Shown one piece after another: positions 51,691-60,758 of a stretch of 64,000 nt of DNA. Where the stretch lies: positions 1 through 64,000 of the forward strand of contig JACNKZ010000044.1 of assembly GCA_014381785.1 (NCBI GenBank), read 5' to 3'. This DNA is from Kiritimatiellota bacterium (GTDB lineage Bacteria > Verrucomicrobiota > Kiritimatiellia > Kiritimatiellales > Tichowtungiaceae). The translations under genes and the position numbers were made by a program. Numbering within the stretch: the first letter of the stretch is position 1; each line of letters begins with the position of its first letter. The notes under the pieces are model-generated. The model had not been told where the DNA came from. It was given only the letters and a program-made list of their open reading frames with translations, and did no database searches.

Positions 51691-52133
51691 GAACCACGAA
51701 ATACACAAAATACACGAAAGGGAAACACTCATGAATATTATCCATCAGGAGGAAGGGTACAAAATCAACGGCGCATGTTTTGAGGTCTACAAGGACAAAG
51801 GATGTGGGTTCCTGGAAGATGTTTATCAGGAATGTCTCGAAGTCGAATTTGAAGAACAAGGAATTCCCTTTGAAGCACAGCATCCCCTTAAACTCGAGTA
51901 CAAGGGGCGAATCCTCCGAAAAAAATATATCCCCGACTTCATCTGCTTCGGAAAAATTATTGTTGAAATCAAGGCAGTAAAAGAAATCACCGATGAACAT
52001 CGGGCGCAGGTTCAAAACTACTTGAAAGCAACCGGCTACAAACTGGGCCTGATCATCAACTTTGGCCATTACCCCAAAGTTCAAATTGAACGAATCGCGA
52101 ATTAACTTTCGTGTATTTTGTGTGTTTCGTGGT
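51691..52133. mobile_element. Putative GxxExxY gene cassette bounded by about 30-bp near-perfect inverted repeats
   Basis: Left AACCACGAAATACACAAAATACACGAAAGG; right ACTTTCGTGTATTTTGTGTGTTTCGTGGTT. Confidence 0.6.
51731..52105 (+). CDS. GxxExxY-family protein
   Basis: GFLEDVYQECLEVEFEEQGIPFEAQHPLKLEYKG; YIPDFICFGKIIVEIKAVKEI. Confidence 0.9.
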   Translation: MNIIHQEEGYKINGACFEVYKDKGCGFLEDVYQECLEVEFEEQGIPFEAQHPLKLEYKGRILRKKYIPDFICFGKIIVEIKAVKEITDEHRAQVQNYLKATGYKLGLIINFGHYPKVQIERIAN

Positions 52134-52139
52134 TAAAAA

Positions 52140-53462
52140 ATGAAAACGAGAATAAAAAAAGATTTTCTAGGTGAAGTGAAGCTCCCGGCGGACTGCCCGT
52201 GGGGAATCCATACAGCGCGTGCCCTGGATAATTTTCCAAACCTTGGAAAAAGCGTCAACCCGCGCCTGCTGACCGCCTACTTTCAGGTAAAGAAAGCCTG
52301 CGCCCTCACCAACAAAGAGCTCTGCTTCCTGTCCAACGCAGATGCAATCATCGAAGCCTGCTCCCTGCCCCCTGCTCCCTGCCCCCTGCCATCCCTCCAA
52401 GGCGGCGCTGGCACTTCGACAAACATGCTAGTTAATGAATTGATTGGCCGCAAAGCAAACGCTCATCCCATCGAAGAGGTTAATCTCCACCAGTCCACCA
52501 ACGACACCTACCCGACCGCGCTGAAGGTCGCCGCCATCAACGGCGTACGCGAACTGAGCGCTGCCTTCGCCGCGCTGCAGGGAGTTTTCCAAGAACTAGA
52601 AAAACAGCACGCAAATCTTCCAATCCTTGGAAAAACCGAGCTCGTCGACGCCGTGCCGCTGACGCTTGGTGCGCAGTTTGCCTCTTTTGCCGAAGCCTTT
52701 GCGCGCGACCGCTGGCGCACCTTTAAGTGCGAAGAGCGGCTCAGAACCGTCAACCTCGGCGGCACCGCCATCGGCACCGGGCTGACCGCCCCGCGCAGCT
52801 ATATTTTCCTCGTTGTCGAAAAACTGCGCGAAGTGACCGGGCTCGGCCTCAGCCGCGCGGAAAATATGGTGGAGGCCACCGCCAACGCCGACTGCTTTGT
52901 CGAAGTCTCCGGAATCCTGAATGCCGCCGCGGTCAATCTGATCAAAATCAGCGACGACCTGCGCCGCCTCTCCATGCTCGGGGAAATCAAACTGCCCGCC
53001 GTGCAGGCCGGCTCATCCATCATGCCCGGCAAAGTCAATCCGGTCATTCTGGAAAGCGTCATGCAGATCGGTATCAAAGTAAAAGCCAACAACGCCATTG
53101 TCAGCGACTGCGCTGCACACGGCTCACTGCAGATCTGCGAGTTTATGCCCTTACTGGCCGACGCCCTGCTCGAATCGATCGACCTGCTCATCGCAGGCGC
53201 GAACATGCTGGCCAAACACGCCGCAAACATTGAGGCGGATCAAGGAACGTGTCTGGAACGTCTGTATGCTAGCCCCGAAATCATCACCGCCTTCATTCCG
53301 CAACTCGGCTACGACCGCTGCACGGAACTGGTGAAACAAGTTAAAGCACAGGATCAATTAACCGTTAGAGGATTTTTAGAACAGGAATTGGGAAAAGAAA
53401 TCGTCGAAAGAACTCTCGCGCCCCAGAATTTAATGGCTCTCGGCTACCGCAAAGAGAATTGA
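52140..53462 (+). CDS. aspA: Aspartate ammonia-lyase / fumarase superfamily
   Basis: HQSTNDTYPTALKVAA, GGTAIGTGL, GSSIMPGKVNPVI. Confidence 0.88.
   Translation: MKTRIKKDFLGEVKLPADCPWGIHTARALDNFPNLGKSVNPRLLTAYFQVKKACALTNKELCFLSNADAIIEACSLPPAPCPLPSLQGGAGTSTNMLVNELIGRKANAHPIEEVNLHQSTNDTYPTALKVAAINGVRELSAAFAALQGVFQELEKQHANLPILGKTELVDAVPLTLGAQFASFAEAFARDRWRTFKCEERLRTVNLGGTAIGTGLTAPRSYIFLVVEKLREVTGLGLSRAENMVEATANADCFVEVSGILNAAAVNLIKISDDLRRLSMLGEIKLPAVQAGSSIMPGKVNPVILESVMQIGIKVKANNAIVSDCAAHGSLQICEFMPLLADALLESIDLLIAGANMLAKHAANIEADQGTCLERLYASPEIITAFIPQLGYDRCTELVKQVKAQDQLTVRGFLEQELGKEIVERTLAPQNLMALGYRKEN
52234..52248. repeat. Palindrome TTCCAA-ACC-TTGGAA in aspA (FPNLGK)
   Basis: Direct reading. Confidence 0.92.
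52618..52632. repeat. Palindrome TTCCAA-TCC-TTGGAA in aspA (LPILGK)
   Basis: Direct reading. Confidence 0.92.
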
Positions 53463-53604
53463 ACCACGAAACACACAAAGCACTCGAATAAATGCAACTA
53501 TCTTGGCCACAAAAAGACACAAAAAAAGAGGCGGCTTATAGGCCGCCCCGACCAGAATCTGTTTTGTGTTTCTTGTGGCAAAATCCGATCCTAATTAGTA
53601 ACCA

Positions 53605-54813
53605 ATGAAAACGACACCAAAAAGTTTACGACTGCACATCGCTCTGTTCGGCAGAACGAATGTCGGCAAGTCCAGCTTCCTGAACCTGATTACAGGTCAG
53701 GATGTTTCGATTGTCTCCGAACAGCCGGGCACCACCACCGATGTGGTTGAAAAGACGATGGAGCTGCTCCCCATCGGCCCGGTAGTTTTCATCGATACCG
53801 CCGGGCTCGACGACAAAACGGTGCTCGGTGGAAAGCGTGTTGAAAAAACGGAGAAGGTATTCGACCGCGCCGATGTCATTCTGCTGATTTGCGAAGGCGA
53901 TCAGTTTGGAGAATTTGAGCAGGCCGTGACGGCCCGCGCAGAAGAAAAAAACATCCCTGTCATTAAAATTGCTAACCAGGCTGATCTGTCCGATTCATCC
54001 GATCCGTCCTGTCTGCCCTGCAACTCGACCGACCTGACTTCTCGCGAAACCGTGCTCTCTCAACTTAAAACCCGCCTGCTGGATGTCTGCCCCGACGAAT
54101 TCATTCAGCCGCCGCCGCTGGTGGGAGATCTGGTGCGGCCGGGCGGCATTACCGTGCTGATCGTACCGATCGATCTGCAGGCTCCCAAGGGCCGGCTGAT
54201 CCTGCCGCAGGTTTCGACCATCCGCGATGCGCTCGATAACGACGCCGCCGCACTGGTGGTGAAGGAGCGCGAGTACACACATATGCTCGATCAGCTTAAA
54301 ACCCCGCCCGATCTGGTGATCTGCGATTCGCAGGTCGTTTTAAAAATGGTCGGCGACACCCCAAACAACATTCCCTGCACCACCTTTTCGATTCTCTTCG
54401 CGCGCCTCAAAGGCGACCTGCCGAAGTTTGCCGCTGGCGCGGCGGCCATCGACAAGCTGAAAGACGGCGACAAGGTGCTGATTGCCGAGTCGTGCAGCCA
54501 CCACGCAGCGGAAGATGATATTGGACGGGTAAAAATCCCGCGCTGGTTGCGGCAGTACTGCGGTTGCGAGTTGCAGATCGATGTCTATGCCGGGCGCGAC
54601 TTCCCCGACAACCTGAGCGAATACAGTCTCGTCGTGCAATGCGGCGGCTGCATGCATAACCGCCGTGAAATTCTATCGCGCATCGAAAAGTGCGAGGCGG
54701 CGGGCGTGCCGATCACCAACTACGGACTTTGCATCGCGCAAACTCAGGGCGTTCTCAAGCGAGTACTCTCCCCTTTCCCCGCCGCGCTGGATGCCTACGA
54801 AAGAACACTATGA
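53605..54813 (+). CDS. hydF: [FeFe]-hydrogenase maturation GTPase HydF
   Basis: LFGRTNVGKSSFLNLITGQDVSIVSEQPGTTTDVVEK; CGGCMHNRREI. Confidence 0.95.
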   Translation: MKTTPKSLRLHIALFGRTNVGKSSFLNLITGQDVSIVSEQPGTTTDVVEKTMELLPIGPVVFIDTAGLDDKTVLGGKRVEKTEKVFDRADVILLICEGDQFGEFEQAVTARAEEKNIPVIKIANQADLSDSSDPSCLPCNSTDLTSRETVLSQLKTRLLDVCPDEFIQPPPLVGDLVRPGGITVLIVPIDLQAPKGRLILPQVSTIRDALDNDAAALVVKEREYTHMLDQLKTPPDLVICDSQVVLKMVGDTPNNIPCTTFSILFARLKGDLPKFAAGAAAIDKLKDGDKVLIAESCSHHAAEDDIGRVKIPRWLRQYCGCELQIDVYAGRDFPDNLSEYSLVVQCGGCMHNRREILSRIEKCEAAGVPITNYGLCIAQTQGVLKRVLSPFPAALDAYERTL

Positions 54814-56219
54814 AAATTGATACCACAGGTCTGAAAAGTTTTATCCCCGAAGAGGGTATTTTCCAAACATTGGAAAATATGAAAAACCCGTCTGCGGAAC
54901 GGGTGCGGGAAATCATCGCGAAATCTCTGGATAAAAATCGGCTCGATCCCGAAGAGATGGCGGTGCTGATCAATGCCGAGGACCCGGCGCTGGTGGAGGA
55001 AATCTTTGAGGGCGCGCGTGAACTGAAAAAGCGCATTTACGGCAATCGCATCGTGCTGTTCGCCCCGCTTTACATCGGCAACGAATGCGTCAACAACTGT
55101 CAGTACTGCGGATTTCGCTGCACCAACAAAGAAGTCAGCCGAAAAACACTGACCCTCCCCGAGCTCGACCGCGAAGTCGAAGCGTTGGTCGACCGCGGCC
55201 ACAAGCGGCTGATTCTCGTTTACGGCGAACACCCCAAATACGGCGCACAGTTTATCCACGACACAGTCAAAGAGGTGTACGGCATCAAAAAAGGAAACGG
55301 CGAAATCCGGCGCGTCAACATCAATGCCGCGCCGCTGGATGTAGCGGGCTTCAAGCTGGTCAAATCAGCGGGCATCGGCACCTATCAGATTTTCCAGGAG
55401 ACCTATCATCAAGCAACCTACAAAGAGATGCACCCCTCCGGCCCCAAAAGCGACTTCCTCTGGCGTCTGCACGGACTCGACCGCGCACAGCAGGCGGGCA
55501 TTGACGATATCGGCATCGGCGCGCTGATGGGACTGTTCGACTGGAAGTTCGAAACCATGGCCCTGCTCCATCACACCATCCATCTGGAAGAAAAATTCAA
55601 CGTCGGTCCGCACACCATTTCGTTTCCGCGCATTGAGCCAGCCATCGGCACCGAGCTGTGCGACCGTCCTCCGTATGAAGTGAACGACTACGACTTTAAA
55701 CGACTGGTCGCCATCCTGCGCCTTGCGGTGCCCTACACCGGGCTGATTCTCACCTGCCGCGAGTCGGTCGAACTGCGCAATGAAATCATTCAGTTCGGGG
55801 TTTCGCAGATTGATGCGGGGTCGAACATCGGGATCGGCGCCTACTCGCAGGAGGATGAGGAAGCCTACAAAAAGAGCCAGTTTGTCCTCAACGACGGCCG
55901 CTCGCTCGATCAGGTCATCCGCGAGCTGTGCGAGGCCGACTTTATCCCCAGCTTCTGCACCGGTTGCTACCGCCTCGGCCGCACCGGCGAGCACTTTATG
56001 GAATTCGCCATTCCCGGCTTCGTGAAGCGCTTCTGCACCCCTAACGCCATATTGACCTTCCTCGAATATATGGAAGACTACTCGTCTCCCGACACCAGAA
56101 AGTCCGGCATGAAACAGATCGAACGCGAGCTCGAACGCATGCCCGACGGCGACCCAAAAACCCAACTGCTTGAGCGAATTGAACAGATCAAAAATGGCGA
56201 TCGTGACCTGTACTTTTAA
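54810..56219 (+). CDS. hydG: [FeFe]-hydrogenase maturation radical SAM HydG
   Basis: LYIGNECVNNCQYCGFRCTNKEVSRKTL; CTGCYRLGRTGEHFMEFA. Confidence 0.95.
   Translation: MKIDTTGLKSFIPEEGIFQTLENMKNPSAERVREIIAKSLDKNRLDPEEMAVLINAEDPALVEEIFEGARELKKRIYGNRIVLFAPLYIGNECVNNCQYCGFRCTNKEVSRKTLTLPELDREVEALVDRGHKRLILVYGEHPKYGAQFIHDTVKEVYGIKKGNGEIRRVNINAAPLDVAGFKLVKSAGIGTYQIFQETYHQATYKEMHPSGPKSDFLWRLHGLDRAQQAGIDDIGIGALMGLFDWKFETMALLHHTIHLEEKFNVGPHTISFPRIEPAIGTELCDRPPYEVNDYDFKRLVAILRLAVPYTGLILTCRESVELRNEIIQFGVSQIDAGSNIGIGAYSQEDEEAYKKSQFVLNDGRSLDQVIRELCEADFIPSFCTGCYRLGRTGEHFMEFAIPGFVKRFCTPNAILTFLEYMEDYSSPDTRKSGMKQIERELERMPDGDPKTQLLERIEQIKNGDRDLYF
54861..54875. repeat. Palindrome TTCCAA-ACA-TTGGAA in the hydG N-terminus (FQTLE)
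   Basis: Within perfect TATTTTCCAA/TTGGAAAATA arms. Confidence 0.92.
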
Positions 56220-56318
56220 TTGCCACGAAAACAAAAAAATACACAAAAATAAAATTCCAACCCGTTTCCTTTTCGTGACTTTTGGTGTTTTTTGTGGCCA
56301 TGACTATTTGAGGTTAAA

Positions 56319-57416
56319 ATGATTAAACAAATTTTAGAAAAAGTGGATCAGAGCGCAGAGCTTACTCCGGACGAAATCCGGGCGCTGTTGGGAATCAGCG
56401 ACCCCGAAGAACTGCAGGCTCTGTACGACTGCGCCTATCGGGTGAAAGAACGCGAAGTCGGCAAGGTGGCCTATTTCCGCGGCATCATTGAGTGCAGCAA
56501 CATTTGCGTGAAGGACTGCTACTACTGCGGCATCCGCAAGAGCAACCAAAACGTCGAACGCTTCCAGATGGATGAAGAGGAAATCATTCGCGAAGCACTC
56601 TGGTCGTATGAAAACGAATACGGCTCGGCTGTGATTCAGGCCGGAGAACGAAAAGACCCGGCATTTATCGACATGATCGAGCGGGTGGTCAAAACCGTGA
56701 AGGAAAAGACCAACGGTAAACTAGGCATCACGCTGTCGCTCGGCGAGCAGACGGAGGAAACCTACCGCCGCTGGCGCGAGGCGGGCGCGCACCGCTACCT
56801 GCTACGCATTGAAACCACCAGTCCCGAGTTGTACGCAAAACTTCACCCGGAAGATCACGACCTTGAAGAGCGCAAGCACTGCCTTGCCCTGTTGAAGAAA
56901 ACCGGTTGGCAGGTCGGCACCGGCGTCATGATGGGATTGCCCGGCCAAACGAGCGAAGACCTCGTCAACGACATCCTGTTCATGAAGGAATTTGATGTCG
57001 ACATGATCGGCATGGGCCCCTACATCCCGCACCGCGACACCCCGATGGGAAAAGAAATTCCGCCCTACACGGACGAACAAAAACAAACGGCGCTCACCCT
57101 CGGCCTCAAAATGATCGCGGTGACGCGCATTGTGCTCAAGGACATCAACATCGCCGCCGCCACCGCCCTGCAGGCGCTGGAACACACCGGCCGTGAAATG
57201 GGCCTCAAGTGCGGCGCCAACGTCATTATGCCCAACGTCACTGAAACGGAATTCCGCCCCAGCTACACACTCTACGACAACAAGCCCTGCACCGACGAAA
57301 ACTCATCCATGTGCCGCGGCTGCCTGACCGCCCGCATCACCGGCATCGGCGAAACTATTGGCTTCAACGAATGGGGCGACTCCCCGCACTACGCAAAACG
57401 TAACGCACACGGGTAA
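56319..57416 (+). CDS. hydE: [FeFe]-hydrogenase maturation radical SAM HydE
   Basis: GIIECSNICVKDCYYCGIRKSN; TGVMMGLPGQTSEDLVNDI. Confidence 0.95.
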   Translation: MIKQILEKVDQSAELTPDEIRALLGISDPEELQALYDCAYRVKEREVGKVAYFRGIIECSNICVKDCYYCGIRKSNQNVERFQMDEEEIIREALWSYENEYGSAVIQAGERKDPAFIDMIERVVKTVKEKTNGKLGITLSLGEQTEETYRRWREAGAHRYLLRIETTSPELYAKLHPEDHDLEERKHCLALLKKTGWQVGTGVMMGLPGQTSEDLVNDILFMKEFDVDMIGMGPYIPHRDTPMGKEIPPYTDEQKQTALTLGLKMIAVTRIVLKDINIAAATALQALEHTGREMGLKCGANVIMPNVTETEFRPSYTLYDNKPCTDENSSMCRGCLTARITGIGETIGFNEWGDSPHYAKRNAHG

Positions 57417-57460
57417 TTATTCGTGAACATTCGTGTAAATTCGTGGTTAACTCTCCTCCT

Positions 57461-58681
57461 ATGAATATTCACTTCATCGGGATCGGCGGATGCGGGATGA
57501 ACGGGGTCGCGCAACTGGCGGCGCACGCCGGACAGACCGTCTCCGGCTCCGACCGCGCGATCGGGCTCGAAATTTTCCAGACATTGGAAAAACAGGGAAT
57601 CACCATCGTTCCGCAAGATGGCTCCGGCATCACCAAAGAGACCGATTTCGTCGTCTACAGCACTGCCATTGAAAACGACAACCCCGACATAGTTCGCGCG
57701 CACGAACTGGGCATCCCCCTCCTGCATCGCGCCGAAATGCTGGCGAAGCTTTGCGAAGGCAACCAGATCATCGCCGTCGCCGGCACAGCGGGCAAATCAA
57801 CCGTTACCGGATTGCTCGGCCATATTTTCCAAACATTGAAAAAAGATCCGACCGTCTATTGCGGCGCAGACATCAATAACTTCGAGTCATCCGTTCGTTT
57901 TGGAAAATCTGATCTTTGGATCATTGAGGCGGATGAGAGCGACAAATCGCTCCTGAGCTTTCATCCAGAACACGCCATCATCACCAATATCGCCGAGGAT
58001 CACTTCTCGCTGGATGAGCTTCACCGGCTCTTTACTCAATTTGAGTCTCAGGTGTCGGGTGTCGTGGTTAAAACCCCGGAGTTGTTTAACTGTTCAACGA
58101 CTCTTCCGGGAAAACACAACGTTGAAAATATTAACAACGCCCTGACGCTGTGCAAGGCGCTCGGGCTCGACATGCCCAAATGCATAGAGGCTATTTCGAC
58201 CTTTAAAGGCATCGAGCGGCGGCTCGAACGGATCGGCGACAAGGTGATCGACGACTTCGCGCACAGCCCGATTAAAATCGCGGCGGCCCTGAAAGCGGTT
58301 TCCGGCGAGTTTAAGATGTTCAATGCGGTTTGGCGTCCGCATGGATTCACCCCGCTTTTCCAAGGTTTGGAAGGATTCATCGAGGTTTTTTCCAACCATT
58401 GGAAAACCCACTCTGGCAACCTCTTCATCCTGCCGGTTTATTACGCGGGCGGAACGGTGGAAAAGAAAATCACCTCGGAGCAGTTTGTCGAAAAGCTCTG
58501 TGCGGCGGGCGTTCCGGCGAAATACGTCAAAAATCTGTATCCAGTAGAGAATAAAAAGGGTGGAGGCTCAGCCTCCTTGGAAAAACTTCTTTTAACCGAA
58601 GCGCTCCCGGTACTGGTGATGGGTGCGCGCGACCCTGAGCTGCCGAAGTTTGCCCGCAGGCTTGCGTCAAAGCTCTGCTAA
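57461..58681 (+). CDS. Mur ligase family protein (Mpl/MurC-like)
   Basis: MNIHFIGIGGCGMNGVAQLA; VAGTAGKSTVTGLLGH; HNVENINNALTL. Confidence 0.85.
   Translation: MNIHFIGIGGCGMNGVAQLAAHAGQTVSGSDRAIGLEIFQTLEKQGITIVPQDGSGITKETDFVVYSTAIENDNPDIVRAHELGIPLLHRAEMLAKLCEGNQIIAVAGTAGKSTVTGLLGHIFQTLKKDPTVYCGADINNFESSVRFGKSDLWIIEADESDKSLLSFHPEHAIITNIAEDHFSLDELHRLFTQFESQVSGVVVKTPELFNCSTTLPGKHNVENINNALTLCKALGLDMPKCIEAISTFKGIERRLERIGDKVIDDFAHSPIKIAAALKAVSGEFKMFNAVWRPHGFTPLFQGLEGFIEVFSNHWKTHSGNLFILPVYYAGGTVEKKITSEQFVEKLCAAGVPAKYVKNLYPVENKKGGGSASLEKLLLTEALPVLVMGARDPELPKFARRLASKLC
57575..58404. repeat. Four TTCCAA-N3-TTGGAA family palindromes within the Mur ligase gene
   Basis: 57575 (TTCCAGACATTGGAA), 57837 (TTCCAAACATTGAAA), 58358 and 58390 (perfect). 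Confidence 0.85.
58562..58576. repeat. Palindrome GGAGGCTCAGCCTCC within the Mur ligase gene (GGSASL)
   Basis: Direct reading; related to GCAGGCTCAGCCTGC units. Confidence 0.8.
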
Positions 58682-58721
58682 GTTTAGATTATGCGCCCCT
58701 TTTTAACCCGGAGTTTGTCTA

Positions 58722-59288
58722 ATGATCAAAGCAGCAGATTTGAAGAAGTCGTCCGTGATCGAGATCGATGGTGTGCCGCACACGGTCGAAAACATCACCC
58801 AGAGCGCGCCGACCGCGCGCGGCGGCAACACGATTTACCGCGTCCGTTTCCGCAATGTGACCACCAAAGCGAAGGTCGATAAAAGCTATAAAGGCGGCGA
58901 CGCACTGCAGGAGGCCTATTTTGACAAAAAAGAGGTTCAGTACCTCTACAAAGAAGGCAACCGCTACACCTTCATGGATTTAGAAAACTACGACCAGTTC
59001 GAGTTATTCGAAGAGGACATTGAAGCCGCCCTTCCTTTTCTTATCGAAGATATGGAAGGAATCATTGCGCTGATTTCCGACGGACAGGTTCTAACGATCT
59101 GCATGCCGCCGACCATTGAAATGGAAATTATTGAATGCCCGCCGTCGATGAAGGGCGCCTCCGCCACGTCGCGCACCAAGCCGGCCACCCTCTCCACCGG
59201 ACTAATCGTTCAGGTTCCGGAATACATCGCCCCTGGCGACGTCATCAAAGTCGACACCGAAGGACGCAAATATCTCTCAAGGGCGTAA
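58722..59288 (+). CDS. Elongation factor P-like protein (YeiP/EfpL type)
   Basis: PTARGGNTIYRVRFRNV and KGASATSRTKPATLSTGLIVQVPEYIAPGD resemble YeiP. Confidence 0.85.
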   Translation: MIKAADLKKSSVIEIDGVPHTVENITQSAPTARGGNTIYRVRFRNVTTKAKVDKSYKGGDALQEAYFDKKEVQYLYKEGNRYTFMDLENYDQFELFEEDIEAALPFLIEDMEGIIALISDGQVLTICMPPTIEMEIIECPPSMKGASATSRTKPATLSTGLIVQVPEYIAPGDVIKVDTEGRKYLSRA

Positions 59289-59369
59289 GAAAAGGAGTCA
59301 AATGTCATAAAGTCGAACGTCCGACTTTCGACCTTTGACGTGTAGACCTTAAGACGACAGAAAGAAACC

Positions 59370-60758
59370 ATGTTCAAAATCTACAACACGATGTCCCGCT
59401 CGCTGGAGGAACTGATTCCTCTGGAAGACAACCACGTGCGGCTCTACACCTGCGGGCCGACGGTCTACAACTACGCGCACATCGGCAACTACCGCGCCTA
59501 CATGTTCGAAGATCTGTTGCGCCGCTGGATTCAGTACAAAGGATTCAAAATCACGCAGGTTCAGAATCTGACCGATGTGGATGACAAAACGATCCGCGGC
59601 TCCCGCGAAAGCGGCAAGGCGCTGCGCGACTACACGCAGACCTACAAAGATACTTTCTTCGAAGACCTCAAGGTACTGAACATCGAACCGGCCGAGCACT
59701 ACCCCGCCGCGACCGACTGCATCCCCGAAATGATTGCGCTGATCGAAAAGCTGTTCGAAAAAGGGCTGGCCTACAAGTCCGACGACGGCTCGGTCTACTT
59801 CCCGATCGACAAGTTTGCTGAATACGGAAAACTCGCCCGCCTCGACCGCGCAGGCATGCGCGCCGGCGCGCGCGTTGACCAGGATGAATACGACAAAGAC
59901 AACGCCGCCGACTTCGCCCTCTGGAAAGGCTATGTCGAAGAGGACGGCGAGGTCGTCTGGGACTCCCCGTGGGGCAAAGGCCGCCCCGGCTGGCATATCG
60001 AGTGCTCCGCCATGAGCCAGAAATATCTAGGCAAAACTTTTGATCTGCACTGCGGCGGCGTCGACAACATCTTCCCGCACCACGAAGACGAAATCGCCCA
60101 GAGCGAAGGCGCCAACGGCTGCCTTTATTCCAAATACTGGATGCATAACGCCCACCTGCAGGTCGAAGGCAAAAAGATGTCCAAATCCGAAGGCAACTTC
60201 TTCACCCTGCGCGAGATTTTAGAAAAAGGCTACACGGGCCGCGAAATCCGTTATGAGCTGATCGGCACCCACTATCGCAAAAGCCTCAACTTTACCTTTG
60301 ATTCGCTCAACGCCAACCGCGCCGCCCTCGCCCGCCTCGACGACTTCTACGCCAAACTGCAAGAATACATCGGCACCGAAGCCGAAGCTGGCGAACTACC
60401 TAGCTGGGCTGTAGAAATGGAAACACGCTTTGCCGCCGCGCTCGACGACGACCTCAACATCGCCGGAGGCCTCGGCGCGCTGTTCGACGGCGTCCATGCG
60501 GGAAATAAAGCCTTCCCTATGGATCCGAAAGAAGCGGCGGCCGTTTCCAACCTTTGGAAAAAACTGGACACCGTTCTCGGCTTCCTTGAGCCGCCCAAAG
60601 AAGAGGTTCCGTCCGAACTGATCGAAATGGCCGAAGCGCGCGCCGAAGCCAAAAAGAACAAGGACTGGGCCGAAGCCGACCGCCTGCGCAACGCCGTCGC
60701 CGCCGCCGGATGGATCATCCAGGACACGCCCTCCGGCCCGAAACTTAAGAAAGCTTAA
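59370..60758 (+). CDS. cysS: Cysteinyl-tRNA synthetase
   Basis: YTCGPTVYNYAHIGNYRAYMFEDLL; HIECSAMSQKYLG; KMSKSEGNFFTLRE. Confidence 0.96.
   Translation: MFKIYNTMSRSLEELIPLEDNHVRLYTCGPTVYNYAHIGNYRAYMFEDLLRRWIQYKGFKITQVQNLTDVDDKTIRGSRESGKALRDYTQTYKDTFFEDLKVLNIEPAEHYPAATDCIPEMIALIEKLFEKGLAYKSDDGSVYFPIDKFAEYGKLARLDRAGMRAGARVDQDEYDKDNAADFALWKGYVEEDGEVVWDSPWGKGRPGWHIECSAMSQKYLGKTFDLHCGGVDNIFPHHEDEIAQSEGANGCLYSKYWMHNAHLQVEGKKMSKSEGNFFTLREILEKGYTGREIRYELIGTHYRKSLNFTFDSLNANRAALARLDDFYAKLQEYIGTEAEAGELPSWAVEMETRFAAALDDDLNIAGGLGALFDGVHAGNKAFPMDPKEAAAVSNLWKKLDTVLGFLEPPKEEVPSELIEMAEARAEAKKNKDWAEADRLRNAVAAAGWIIQDTPSGPKLKKA
60545..60559. repeat. Palindrome TTCCAA-CCT-TTGGAA in cysS (SNLWK)
   Basis: Direct reading. 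Confidence 0.92.

Noticed and set aside
52587-52601. TTCCAAGAACTAGAA in aspA as another palindrome copy
   Set aside because: Two mismatches from the consensus; could be ordinary coding sequence.
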